Part shown: one piece after another, positions 32,635-41,525 of the stretch
How positions within the stretch are numbered: position 1 is the first letter of the stretch
How the letters are laid out: every line of letters begins with the position of its first letter
Source of the DNA: CAVSJO01 sp963728445
GTDB taxonomy: Bacteria > Gemmatimonadota > Gemmatimonadetes > Longimicrobiales > RSA9
NCBI GenBank assembly: GCA_963728445.1
Contig: CAVSJO010000001.1
Coordinates: 372,001 to 436,000, forward strand
DNA: 64,000 nt
Direction of reading: 5' to 3'
Position numbers and translations under genes: made by a program
The notes under the pieces: generated by a model
Databases searched by the model: none
What the model was told of the DNA's origin: nothing
Seen by the model: only the letters and a program-made list of their open reading frames with translations

Positions 32635-34623
32635 GTGAGCGGCGCGCCGGCGCCAGTGGAGGCGGCAGCCTCGCCGGCGCCACGGGAGCTGACGCTCCGG
32701 GGGCTCGTGCTCGGGGCGCTCATCACCACCCTCTTCACCGCGGCGAACGTCTACCTCGGCCTCCGGGTCGGGCTGACGTTCGCCTCCTCCATCCCGGCGG
32801 CGGTCATCTCCATGGCGATCCTGCGCAACGTGCGGGACTCGTCGATCCTCGAGAACAACATCGTGCAGACGGTGGCGTCGGCGGCGGGCACGCTGTCGGC
32901 CATTATCTTCGTGCTCCCGGGGCTGGTCATCATCGGCTGGTGGAACGGCTTTCCCTTCTGGCAGTCGTTCCTGGTGTGCGTGAGCGGCGGCGTGCTGGGC
33001 GTGCTGTTCACGATCCCGCTGCGCCGGGCGCTGGTCACCACGTCGGACCTGCCGTACCCGGAGGGCGTGGCGGCGGCGGAGGTGCTGCGGGTCGGCTCCG
33101 GCACGCGGCGCGGCGTCGTGGACGAGACGGGGGAGGCGGGCGAGGGGCTCGTGGCGGTAACGCTGGGCGCCGTCGCCTCCGGCGGTCTCGCGATCCTGAC
33201 CGCGACCCGCATCGCCGCCGCCGAGGTGGCGGGCTTCTTCCGCGTCGGCGCCGTCGGCGCCTCGGGCTTCAGCGTCGCGTGGTCCCTCGCGCTGCTCGGC
33301 GCCGGGCACCTGGTGGGGCTGTCCGTCGGCATGGCGATGCTGCTGGGCCTGCTCATCGCCTGGGGCGTCGCGGTGCCGTGGCTGACGGCGCTGAGCCCCG
33401 CCGCGCCTGGCGTCGCCCTCGGCGCCCACACGATGCAGGTGTGGAGCACGCAGGTGCGCTTCATCGGCGCGGGCACGATCGGCGTGGCGGCCATCTACAC
33501 ACTGGCGACGCTGACGAAGCCCGTCGTCGGCGGCCTCGTCAGCACGCTCGCGGCCTCTCGCCGCCCGGCGGGCGGCGACGAGCTGGACCGCGATCTGTCC
33601 CCCCGCTGGATCCTGCTGCTGACGGCCGGCTCCATGGTCGTGGCGACGTGGCTCGCCGTCTCCTTCGTGCGCTCGACGATCCTCGCCCCGGACGCCGCGC
33701 GGCTGGCGGCCGTCGCCGTGCCGTTCGTGCTGGTCGGCGGATTCATCATCGCGGGGATCTGCGGCTACATGGCCGGGTTGATCGGCGCCTCCAACAGCCC
33801 GGTCTCGGGCGTGGGCATCCTCAGCATCGTCGTGTGCGCGTCGGCGGTCGCGTTCGTGGTGCCGCCGGCGGCGGACTCGGCGACGCCCCTCGTCGCCTTC
33901 TCCCTCTTCGTCACGGCGATCCTGTTCGCGTGCGCGACGATCTCGAACGACAACCTCCAGGACCTGAAGACGGGCCAGCTCGTCGGCGCCTCGCCCCGTC
34001 GGCAGCAGATCGCCCTCATCGTCGGCGTGGTCGCCGGCGCGGCGGTGATTCCGTGGGTGCTGGACCTGCTCGCCCACGCCTACGGCTTCGCCGGCGCGCC
34101 GAACGTGGACGTCGTCGCCCTGAACCCGCTGCCCGCGCCGCAGGCGACGCTGATCTCCGCCCTCGCCCAGGGCGTCATCGGCGGCAACCTGGAGTGGGGG
34201 ATGATCGGGATCGGGGCGGCCATCGGCGTCGCCATCATCCTCCTCGACACCGCCATGGGGGCGCTGAAGAAGCTGCGCATCCCGCCCCTGGCCGTCGGGA
34301 TCGGGATCTATCTGCCCATGTCGGCCGTGTTCGCCGTGGTCATCGGCGCCGTGATCTCCCACGGGTACCGGCGCCGCACGCGAGATGTGGCGGATCCGGA
34401 GCGCGCGGAGCGGCTCGGCACCCTCGTCGCCTCCGGCCTCATCGTAGGGGAGAGCCTGTGGGGCGTGCTCAACGCCGGGCTGATCGTGGGGCTCTCGAAG
34501 GAAGCGCCCATCGGGCTCGTGCCGGCGGACTTCGGCGCCGCGCCCTGGATCGGGCTGGTCTGCTTCGGCGGGTCGATCGTCTGGCTGTACGGCTGGATGC
34601 TGCGGAAGGTGCGCAGTGCCTGA
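32635..34623 (+). CDS. OPT-family oligopeptide transporter
   Basis: A 662-residue membrane protein of the oligopeptide transporter (OPT) family, which moves peptides or metal chelates with protons. About 14-16 hydrophobic segments are visible. Family marks near the N-terminus are TAANVYLGLRVGLTFASSIPAAV, here in parts (ANVYLGLRVGLTFASSIPA), LENNIVQTVASAAGTLS and the DLPYPEGVAAAEVL loop; SNSPVSGVGI occurs later. GTG 32635 starts the gene; no strong ribosome site is seen. It lies 86 bases after nrdJ on the same strand but is not obviously part of that unit. The substrate is unknown. Confidence 0.9.
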   Translation: MSGAPAPVEAAASPAPRELTLRGLVLGALITTLFTAANVYLGLRVGLTFASSIPAAVISMAILRNVRDSSILENNIVQTVASAAGTLSAIIFVLPGLVIIGWWNGFPFWQSFLVCVSGGVLGVLFTIPLRRALVTTSDLPYPEGVAAAEVLRVGSGTRRGVVDETGEAGEGLVAVTLGAVASGGLAILTATRIAAAEVAGFFRVGAVGASGFSVAWSLALLGAGHLVGLSVGMAMLLGLLIAWGVAVPWLTALSPAAPGVALGAHTMQVWSTQVRFIGAGTIGVAAIYTLATLTKPVVGGLVSTLAASRRPAGGDELDRDLSPRWILLLTAGSMVVATWLAVSFVRSTILAPDAARLAAVAVPFVLVGGFIIAGICGYMAGLIGASNSPVSGVGILSIVVCASAVAFVVPPAADSATPLVAFSLFVTAILFACATISNDNLQDLKTGQLVGASPRRQQIALIVGVVAGAAVIPWVLDLLAHAYGFAGAPNVDVVALNPLPAPQATLISALAQGVIGGNLEWGMIGIGAAIGVAIILLDTAMGALKKLRIPPLAVGIGIYLPMSAVFAVVIGAVISHGYRRRTRDVADPERAERLGTLVASGLIVGESLWGVLNAGLIVGLSKEAPIGLVPADFGAAPWIGLVCFGGSIVWLYGWMLRKVRSA

Positions 34624-35032
34624 GAGCGCCGCGAAGTACGCCTGACGGATGCAGGACCGCGGCGCGCCGCCCGGGGACGGCCGTCGCGGGTAGTCGCAGG
34701 ACCGGCGCATGGGGGCGCCGGGCAGCAACGCAGGGACGCAGTACGAAGTACGCAGCAACGCAGCAGGCGGCGCCGGGTCCGGTGACGAAGCCGGCCCGGC
34801 GTTCGCCTTGTATTCGCGCATCCTCGCGCATCCTTTCCTCCGTTCCTCCGTTCCTCCGTGTCTCCGGCTCGGGATCCATCGGCAGCCGGGGTGCGGTGCG
34901 GGCGCCGGTGAGCCTGCGCCGGCGAGCCTGGCACGGGCGAGGTTCAGTTGGGGGAACCCCTGCTTCTCGCCCGCATATCACCGTGGGCCCCCGGAATGGC
35001 GCCGGAGGGCCCTCTCCTTCACATCGACAGGC
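34624..35032. other. Intergenic stretch with short direct repeats, no gene seen
   Basis: About 400 bases between the OPT and peptidase genes. It contains GCAGCAACGCAG twice (34722 and 34752), GCGCATCCT twice (34817-34834) and TTCCTCCG three times in tandem (34835-34858). The open frames crossing it are low in complexity and lack start signals. No convincing promoter is visible. Confidence 0.6.
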
Positions 35033-37297
35033 ATGATGACAAAGACCCTTTGCGCGGCCGTTCTCCTCGCAGGACTGGGCGTTCCGCTGGCGACGAGGAC
35101 TCCTCCGCTGCGGGCCCAGCAGCCCGCCGGGGAGAGGCTCACCGTCGAGGAGATCTTCGGCGGATCGACGCTGAGCCCCGACCGCTTCGAGATGGCCGGC
35201 TGGCTCGGGCCGGACCGGCTGACGTTCATCGAGCGGGACTCGGCGAGCGGCGTCCACGATCTGTGGGCGGCGGACGCGACGACCGGTCGCCGGACGCTGC
35301 TGCTGAAGGGCGCGGCGCTGGTGCCGGAGGGCTCGACTCAGCCCATCGACATGGAGCAGGTGCGCTGGTCGGCGGACCAGAAGCGCATCCTTATCTACAC
35401 GAACTCGCAGAAGGTGTGGCGGCAGCGGACGAAGGGCATCTACTGGGTCTACGACTTCGACGCGAAGTCGCTGACGCCGGTCTCGACGCGTCCGGGGTGG
35501 CAGATGTTCGCGAAGTTCTCGCCGTCGGGGGACCGGGTCGCCTTCGTGCGCGACCGGGACCTGTGGGTCACCGATCTGGCTACGGGGGCGGAGACGCGCC
35601 TGACCACGAGCGGCGAGCGGGGGCTGATCAACGGGACGTTCGACTGGGCGTACGAGGAGGAGCTGGACCTGCGGGACGGCTGGCGCTGGAGCCCGGACGG
35701 GAAGCGCATCGCGTTCTGGCAGCTCGACCCCTCCGAGGTCCGGGACTTCTTCCTGATCAGCCTCGATTCACTCTACCCCCGCCTCGACACGATCCCGTAC
35801 CCGAAGGCGGGGGAGCGGAACTCGACGGCGCGCGTCGGCGTCGTGCCCGCCGGCGGCGGCGACGTCACGTGGATGCAGACGGGCGACGATCCCGACGTGT
35901 ACCTCGCGCGCATGGACTGGGCGGCGTCGCCTTCCGAGCTCGTCATCCAGCGCATGAACCGGCACCAGAACCGCATCGACGTGCTCCTGGCCGACGCGGC
36001 GACGGGCGCGGTGCGGACGCTCCTCAGCGACACGGACTCCGCCTGGGTCGACGTCGACGACGACCTGACGTGGATCCGCGGCGGCCGCCAGCTCGTGTGG
36101 TCCAGCGAGAAGGACGGATGGAACCACCTCTACCTCTACGACCGCAGCGGGAAGCTCGTGCGGAAGCTCACCCCGGGGCCGTGGGAAGTGACGGCGTTCT
36201 ACGGGATCGACCCGTCGGAGAAATGGGCGTACTACCAGGGCACGGCGGCCGGACCCACCGAGCGGCAGATCTACCGGGTGCCGCTTGCCGGCGGCTCGCC
36301 GCAGCGGCTCACGGAAGAGCCGGGCACGCACTCGGCCGCATTCGGGCCCCACATGCGCTACGCGGTCGAGACCTTCTCGGCGTTCGGCACGCCCCCCGTC
36401 TATCGGCTCGATCGTGCGGACGGCACGGTCGTGCGCACCCTCCTCGACAACGGCGCCGTCAGGCGACGTCTCGCCGCGCACGATCTCGGCTCCGCCCGCT
36501 TCTTCCGCCTGCCCACGCCGCGGGGCGACACGCTCAACGCGTGGATGATCCGCCCGCCGGACTTCGACGCGTCGAAGACGTACCCCGTCCTCATGTATGT
36601 CTACGGCGGGCCCGGCTCGCAGATGGTCACCGACGCATGGGGCGGCGACCGCTGGCTTTGGCACGAGATGATGGCGGAGAAGGGCTACGTCGTCGTCTCC
36701 GTCGACAACCGTGGGACCGGCGCCCGGGGCCGGGACTTCAAGAAGCAGACGTACCTCGATCTCGGAGCGCTCGAGGCCGCCGACCAGGTCGCCGCCGCCC
36801 GCTGGATCGGCAGCCAGCCGTGGGCCGACGCGTCCCGCATCGGCATCTGGGGATGGAGCTACGGCGGCTACATGACCCTCGTGTCCCTCGAGTCCGGCGG
36901 CAGCGTCTTCCGCACCGGACTCGCCGTCGCCCCGGTCACCGACTGGCATTTTTACGACTCCATCTACACCGAGCGCTTCATGCGCACGCCCGAGGAGAAT
37001 CCCGAGGGCTACCTGCGCAGCGCCCCACTGAAGCACGTCGACCGCATCGACAGCGATCTGCTCCTGGTCCACGGCACCGGCGACGACAACGTGCACGTGC
37101 AGAACAGCTATCGCCTCATCGACGCCATGGTCGCCGCGGACATCCCCTTCGACCTCATGATCTATCCCGGCCGCACCCACGCCATCAGCGAGAAGCCCGG
37201 TACGCGGGTGCATCTTTACCAGAAGATGACCGCCTGGCTGGACACGCATCTGGCGATGCGCGAAAACGGGGAGACGGGTGGGAAGACACCCCGGTAG
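35033..37297 (+). CDS. Exported S9 peptidase, DPP-IV type
   Basis: A 754-residue prolyl-specific serine peptidase. The signal peptide is MMTKTLCAAVLLAGLGVP... ending LRAQ. A DPP-IV-type beta-propeller follows (about 40-490; WAYEEELDLRDGWRWSPDG includes the EE pair that holds the substrate amino terminus). The alpha/beta-hydrolase domain has GWSYGGYMT (Ser609), HGTGDDNVH (Asp684) and GRTHAIS (His716), the full catalytic triad. It probably removes X-Pro dipeptides in the periplasm. ATG 35033 (ATGATG) was chosen for the signal peptide; the long frame upstream is non-homologous and repeat-derived. Confidence 0.94.
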   Translation: MMTKTLCAAVLLAGLGVPLATRTPPLRAQQPAGERLTVEEIFGGSTLSPDRFEMAGWLGPDRLTFIERDSASGVHDLWAADATTGRRTLLLKGAALVPEGSTQPIDMEQVRWSADQKRILIYTNSQKVWRQRTKGIYWVYDFDAKSLTPVSTRPGWQMFAKFSPSGDRVAFVRDRDLWVTDLATGAETRLTTSGERGLINGTFDWAYEEELDLRDGWRWSPDGKRIAFWQLDPSEVRDFFLISLDSLYPRLDTIPYPKAGERNSTARVGVVPAGGGDVTWMQTGDDPDVYLARMDWAASPSELVIQRMNRHQNRIDVLLADAATGAVRTLLSDTDSAWVDVDDDLTWIRGGRQLVWSSEKDGWNHLYLYDRSGKLVRKLTPGPWEVTAFYGIDPSEKWAYYQGTAAGPTERQIYRVPLAGGSPQRLTEEPGTHSAAFGPHMRYAVETFSAFGTPPVYRLDRADGTVVRTLLDNGAVRRRLAAHDLGSARFFRLPTPRGDTLNAWMIRPPDFDASKTYPVLMYVYGGPGSQMVTDAWGGDRWLWHEMMAEKGYVVVSVDNRGTGARGRDFKKQTYLDLGALEAADQVAAARWIGSQPWADASRIGIWGWSYGGYMTLVSLESGGSVFRTGLAVAPVTDWHFYDSIYTERFMRTPEENPEGYLRSAPLKHVDRIDSDLLLVHGTGDDNVHVQNSYRLIDAMVAADIPFDLMIYPGRTHAISEKPGTRVHLYQKMTAWLDTHLAMRENGETGGKTPR

Positions 37298-37658
37298 GGC
37301 GGGGCAGCGGGGGCGCAGTTCGGGCGCCGCGTGCGATGGACCGACTGCGGGTTCGGATGCCCGGGCGGCGCCTGCGCCGGATCGGCTGCGGGAGTCCGGC
37401 AGGATTCGCCGCGGGGGATTCGACGCGGCAGGATCCGCCGCGGGGGCGGCCGTTCCCACGCCCGTGTCGCATCCGGCCTCGAAACGCGGCTGGATCCGAC
37501 GCGGCCCGGACGCGGTGCGGCCCCGCGTCGGATCGTGCCGCCATTCGCGGCCAGATGTGACAGGGAGTGTCGGAAGAGCCGTCGCGCGGCGGATCCTGCC
37601 GCGTCCAAGTCCTCCCGGCGGACGCCCCGCCCGGCGGACGCCCCTCCCGGCGGACGCC
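37298..37658. repeat. Intergenic repeats and inverted repeats between convergent genes
   Basis: No gene. It contains recurring GGATTCG/GGATCCG..CCGCGGGGG blocks (37380-37450). An inverted repeat GATCCGACGCGG (37493-37504) pairs with CCGCGTCGGATC (37523-37534) and could terminate transcription. A 16-base tandem repeat CCCGGCGGACGCCCC(G/T) in three copies (37614-37661) runs into the stop of the minus-strand lipoprotein gene. Confidence 0.7.
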
Positions 37659-38039
37659 CTACCGATAGACCTGCCGGTACTCCTGGAACCTGCCGTCGGG
37701 GGTGCGGGTGAGCAGGCGATCGTAGGGGGCCGCGTCCCACTTGAGGGCGTAGACGGTCTGGCCCTGGACGCTGCCGACGCTGGTCAGATCGGCCTCGGTG
37801 ACGTTCTCGAACGACGTCGCCGAAGGCACCCACGTGGTGCTGTCGACCTCGATGGCGGCCGGGATTCCGGGGGGCGGGGTCGGCTCGATCCGTGCAGTCT
37901 GCTCCAGGAGCGGAAGCGCGAGCTCACTGTCCGCCTGCTCGAGCGGCTGATTGACGGCGTAGCTGGCCCCCATGTTCTGGCACGCGCCCAGCGCGAGCAC
38001 GGCGGCGGCGGAGGCCGCGATCCTGACGGTACGACGCAT
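37659..38039 (-). CDS. Small lipoprotein, unknown function
   Basis: A 126-residue predicted lipoprotein: MRRTVRIAASAAAVLALGAC with the lipobox Cys at 20, then about 105 residues without further membrane segments. The mature part contains PLPLLEQTARIEPTPPPG-like sequence (in fact LALPLLEQTARIEPTPPPG) and ends FQEYRQVYR. ATG 38039 follows AGGGAG on its strand; the longer open frame upstream belongs to no recognisable protein. It is divergent from the next gene. No known domain was recognised. Confidence 0.75.
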   Translation of the reverse strand: MRRTVRIAASAAAVLALGACQNMGASYAVNQPLEQADSELALPLLEQTARIEPTPPPGIPAAIEVDSTTWVPSATSFENVTEADLTSVGSVQGQTVYALKWDAAPYDRLLTRTPDGRFQEYRQVYR

Positions 38040-38147
38040 TCCCTGACTCCCTGGTTGACGAGCGGTTGTACTCCGCGTCATGATCGTTGGCCGCGCGGCT
38101 GACGGCAACCGGCAGGCCTCGAAGAATCCTGAGCGAGAGGAATCCAC

Positions 38148-38621
38148 ATGCGCATCACCCTCGATCCCGTACCCCTCGTACTCGGCATCTACGCCTATGT
38201 CGGCGACGTGCTGGCGGAAGCCGCGGGGCGCCGGGAGGAGGGCGATCCGGAATCCCTCGGCCGTCGCTTCGGCCGCCAGCGCGAAGAGGCCGCGGACCGC
38301 GAGCTCCAGAAGCTCGTTCGCGCCCTCCAGAGCGGCGTGAAGACGGCCGACAAGCTGCTCAAGAAGACGAACGACGTGTGGAAGATTTCCCGCGAGACGG
38401 ATCTCGTCAACCTGGTGGTGCTGCCCCGGGGCGAGGAGCCCGAGCCGCGGGCCTACGTGCTGCTCAAGCCCGAGGACATCCGGCGCATTCTCGGCGCCGT
38501 CCGGGGCGCCGCGGAGGGCGCCGGCGAAGACGCGGCGGTGGTCGGGGAGCTGGACGAGGCCGCCGCGTCCATTGACGGCCGCCCCGGTGACTACTACATG
38601 TTCGGCTTCGACCCCTTCTGA
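38148..38621 (+). CDS. Unknown 157-residue soluble protein
   Basis: Not recognised. The protein starts MRITLDPVPLVLGIYAYVGD, has a charged helical segment (about 30-75, rich in Arg, Glu and Lys), then a beta-like stretch ETDLVNLVVLPRGEEPEPRAYV, and ends in an acidic region with YYMFGFDPF. ATG 38148 is preceded by GAGAGGAATCCAC. There is no signal peptide or membrane helix. It stands alone, followed by the hexamer repeats. Confidence 0.7.
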   Translation: MRITLDPVPLVLGIYAYVGDVLAEAAGRREEGDPESLGRRFGRQREEAADRELQKLVRALQSGVKTADKLLKKTNDVWKISRETDLVNLVVLPRGEEPEPRAYVLLKPEDIRRILGAVRGAAEGAGEDAAVVGELDEAAASIDGRPGDYYMFGFDPF

Positions 38622-38664
38622 TCGTCCCCCGAGGGCCCCATCCGCCCCCCCGCAGCAACTCCCG

Positions 38665-38775
38665 CCGCTCCCCAAGCCCCAGCCCAAGCCCCAGCCCAAG
38701 CCCTAGCCCCAGCCCCAGCCCCAGCCCCAGCCCGAACCCTCAGCCTCAGCCTCAGCCTCAGCCTAAGCCTCAGCC
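38665..38775. repeat. Hexamer microsatellite (CCCCAG/CCTCAG units)
   Basis: Hexamers of the form CCNNAG (CCCCAG, CCCAAG, then CCTCAG, CCTAAG) fill the gap and run into the end of the minus-strand gene. On that gene's coding strand they read GGCTGA/GGCTTA and supply its TAG stop (38763-38765). Confidence 0.85.
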
Positions 38776-39140
38776 TCCTCCTCCATGTCCTCCTCGAACA
38801 TCGGGCTCAGCTCCCGCCAAAGCCGCTCCACCTCCTGGCGCATCGTCCGCACCCGTTCCTCCGTCTCGGGCGAATCCTTGAGGTGGTACCGGGCCGCGCT
38901 CAGGGCGGAGAACGCACGCCACAGCGCCGAGCTCGCCGGCGTCCGGTCACCGCGCCGCCGCTTTTCGTTGCTGAGCCGAGCCAGCATCCATTCGGTGAAT
39001 TCGTCGTCGACGAGCATCACGTCGCCGTCGCCCTTCGCCTCGTCCTCCACGAACTTCTGGAGCTTTCGCTTGAAGCTGCGGGGCACGCCGGCAATGACGT
39101 AGACGTGCAGGTCGTCCCTCTCGAGGATCTCCCAGCCCAT
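38763..39140 (-). CDS. Unknown 125-residue protein
   Basis: Not recognised. MGWEILERDDLHVYVIAGVP begins a basic, soluble protein with VEDEAKGDGDVMLVDDEFTEW in the middle, a helical C-terminal half (ETEERVRTMRQEVERLWREL) and a Glu-rich end (EEDMEEEAEA). The last residues and the TAG stop are encoded by hexamer repeats, so the tail may vary in length between strains. ATG 39140 is preceded by AAAGGATGG on its strand. Confidence 0.7.
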   Translation of the reverse strand: MGWEILERDDLHVYVIAGVPRSFKRKLQKFVEDEAKGDGDVMLVDDEFTEWMLARLSNEKRRRGDRTPASSALWRAFSALSAARYHLKDSPETEERVRTMRQEVERLWRELSPMFEEDMEEEAEA

Positions 39141-39270
39141 CGTCCATCCTTTCTCCGATTGTCAGCGCCCGGCCCGCGGCCGGTGCGCCGGATTCCGTCG
39201 GTGTCGGCCGCCGAAGCGACCCTGTCGGCCGCCGCGGCGGCCCCCCATCCGCCGCCGAAGCGGCCCTCCT

Positions 39271-39378
39271 CACCCAAGCCCGAGCCCAAGCCCGAGCCCC
39301 AGCCCCAGCCCCAGCCCAAGCCCCAGCCCCAGCCCCAGCCCCAGCCTAAGCCTCAGCCTAAGCCTTAGCCTCAGCCTA
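39271..39378. repeat. Hexamer microsatellite at the rnd 3' end
   Basis: A second array of CCNNAG hexamers (CCCGAG, CCCAAG, CCCCAG, then CCTAAG, CCTCAG, CCTTAG) between two minus-strand genes. Read on the rnd strand it is GGCTGAGGCTAAGGCTTAGG and so on; its first unit supplies the rnd stop codon (TGA, 39371-39373). Confidence 0.85.
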
Positions 39379-40490
39379 GCGAAGCCAACAGCCTCTCCCC
39401 CAGCACCTCCACCTGCCATCTCCGCATCCCGGGCACCTGCGCGAGCGCTTCGGGGGAGTCGGGCTCTGCGCGGGCGATGTGCTCGAGCTGCCAGCGGGGC
39501 AGCATGAACCCGCGGTCGAGGCCAAGCTCCTTGGCGGCGGCGTCGCGGACGGCCTTGAGCCGATCGACGCGCGCCTCCTCCTCCGGGTCGTACGGGCGCC
39601 GGGGCCCGGACGGCGGCCGCCGAGGCAGGTCCGACTCGGGGATGCGCCGGGCGCTGTCCACGGCGGAGAGCAGCGGATCGCTCCAGCGGGAGGCGACGCC
39701 GCCGCTCACCTCCGAGACGTTCTTGAGCTCGCCGGTGCTGGCGGGCATCTCCCGGGCGACGCCCACGAGGACGTCGTTGGACACGACGCGGAAGGGGGCC
39801 GCGTCCCGCCGCTGCGCCTCCTCGTCGCGCCAGCCGTAGAGCTCCCGCAGGGCGCCGAGCTGCTGGGGCGAGAAGTCGCGGGCGCCCTTCATGCGCAGGA
39901 ACGCGTCCGAGTCGTCGGACTCCTCCCAGCGCAGGTCCTCCAGCAGGCGGAAGTCCTCCTCCGCCCACGGCAGCCGGCCGAGGGAGACCAGCCGGTCCCG
40001 GAGGATGTCCCGGAGCTCGGGCAGGTGGCGCGTGTCCTCGGCTGCGTAATCCAGCATGGGCTGCGGAAGCGGGCGCTTCGCCCAGTCGGCGCGCTGGTAC
40101 TTCTTGGCCAGGCGCAGGCCCAGGTGCTTCTCGAGCAGGGAGGCCAGCCCGATGGCCGGCTCCCCGAGGAACTGGGCGGCGACCTTCGTGTCGAAGAGGC
40201 CGCGGATCGTGACGCCGAAGTCCCGATTCAGGATGCGCAGGTCGAAGTCGGCGTCGTGGAAGATCGTTTCCACGGCCGGGGTCGTCGAACACGCCCTCCA
40301 GGCCGCCGAGGTCGTCCGTCGCCAGCGTGTCGACGAGCCAGGTGTCCTCGCGCGTCGAGAGCTGCAGCAGGCACACCGTGTCGCGGTAGCGGTGGTAGCC
40401 CGCCGCCTCGGTGTCGGCGCCGACGAGCGGCGCGCCGCGGACGCGGTCCGCGAGGCTGCGCAGCTCTCCCGTTTCCTGTATGAATTTCAC
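39371..40490 (-). CDS. rnd: Ribonuclease D, frame interrupted near the N-terminus
   Basis: DnaQ-like 3'-5' exoribonuclease with an HRDC domain, involved in tRNA 3' maturation. The N-terminal piece (from GTG 40490, preceded by GAGG at 8 bases) carries VGADTEAAGYHRYRDTVCLLQ, the Exo I site DTE. The rest, in the next frame, has ETIFHDADFDLRIL (Exo II), DYAAEDTRHLPEL (Exo III, Tyr/Asp) and a C-terminal HRDC-like region. The frames meet at 40273-40281; removing one base from the GGGG run (plus-strand 40278-40281) gives DDPAVETIFHDAD, a normal join. A TTG at 40508 is the alternative start. Confidence 0.88.
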
Positions 40491-40525
40491 GCGTTTGGCC
40501 TCGTGCAAGACGTCTGCCGGATCGT

Positions 40526-40554
40526 TTGCGTGCCCGCCGTCCGGCGTCTAGGAT
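40526..40554 (+). promoter_or_regulatory. Possible promoter of the beta-lactamase-like gene
   Basis: TTGCGT (40526-40531) and TAGGAT (40549-40554) with a 17-base spacer, 35 bases before the GTG start and divergent from rnd. Confidence 0.45.
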
Positions 40555-40589
40555 TCGCGGCGTCGCCCCCTGACCCCGGAGGACCGCCC

Positions 40590-41492
40590 GTGAACTGGAT
40601 CCAGCGCTCGCTGTCGGCCGGCGCCGTCGCCCTGCTCGCCCTCGCGCCCGCAGCGGCGTCGGCGCAGGACGCGTTCCCGGCCCTGCGCACCGCCATCGAG
40701 CGGCGCCTCGCGAGCTATCACGGGACCGCCGGCGTCGTCGTCATGGACCCGAACACCGGCGAGACCCTCGCCATCCGCGGCGACGAGCCCTTTCCCACGG
40801 CCAGCATCATCAAGGTGCCGATCCTGGTGGAGCTTTTCCACCAGGTAGAATACGGCAAACTGCACCTGGATGATCCGCTGACCATGCTGGACGTGGACCG
40901 TCAGCCGGGCTCGGGCGTGCTCCAGTTCATGCAGGCGCCCTTCCGACTTACGGTGGGCGACGCCGCCGCGCTCATGATCGCCGTATCCGACAACACGGCC
41001 ACGAACCTGATCATCGACGAGCTGGGCATCCGGAACGTGAACGAGCGAATGGACTCCCTCGGTCTGCCGCGCACGACGCTGCACAGCAAGACGTTCCTCC
41101 GCTCCACGTCCATCGCCATGGACTCGTCGAAGGTCTATGGCCTGGGGGTGACGACGCCCCTCGAGATGGCGAAACTATTGGCTATGATCTATCGAGGCGA
41201 GGCCGTGTCTCCGGAAGCGTCGGCGAAAATGCTCGATCTGCTGAGGAATCAGGTGTACGATCTGGGCCTGCCGCGGCACCTGCCGGACCGGGTCGTCGTG
41301 GCCCACAAGACGGGGGAGATCGAGCACGCCCGGCACGATTGCGGCGTGCTCCTGGACCCGGACCGTGACCTCGTCGTGTGCGTGCTCACGAAGGACAACG
41401 AGGACACGTCGTGGCGCGCCGACAACGCCGCCTATCTGCTCCACGCCGACGTCGCGAAGCTCGCCTGGGACGCCCTGGTGGCGGCGCACTGA
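40590..41492 (+). CDS. Class A beta-lactamase-like serine hydrolase, exported
   Basis: A 300-residue protein with a signal peptide (about 1-25, ending ASAQ) and the penicillin-recognising fold: SIIK (Ser72, Lys75), SDN (133-135) and KTG (240-242). The omega-loop Glu of true class A enzymes (ExxLN) is not seen between residues 160 and 185, where FLRSTSIAMDSSKVYG stands instead. It may therefore be a DD-peptidase-like or other serine hydrolase (Beta-lactamase2 family) and not a resistance enzyme. GTG 40590 follows GGAGG. A promoter-like sequence lies at 40526-40554. Confidence 0.82.
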   Translation: MNWIQRSLSAGAVALLALAPAAASAQDAFPALRTAIERRLASYHGTAGVVVMDPNTGETLAIRGDEPFPTASIIKVPILVELFHQVEYGKLHLDDPLTMLDVDRQPGSGVLQFMQAPFRLTVGDAAALMIAVSDNTATNLIIDELGIRNVNERMDSLGLPRTTLHSKTFLRSTSIAMDSSKVYGLGVTTPLEMAKLLAMIYRGEAVSPEASAKMLDLLRNQVYDLGLPRHLPDRVVVAHKTGEIEHARHDCGVLLDPDRDLVVCVLTKDNEDTSWRADNAAYLLHADVAKLAWDALVAAH

Positions 41493-41525
41493 CGCGGCGT
41501 TCGGACGCAACGCAAGGGAGAGCCT

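Noticed and set aside
34709..35032. N-terminal extension of the S9 peptidase
   Set aside because: The in-frame stretch is made of short intergenic repeats; the signal peptide starts cleanly at ATG 35033.
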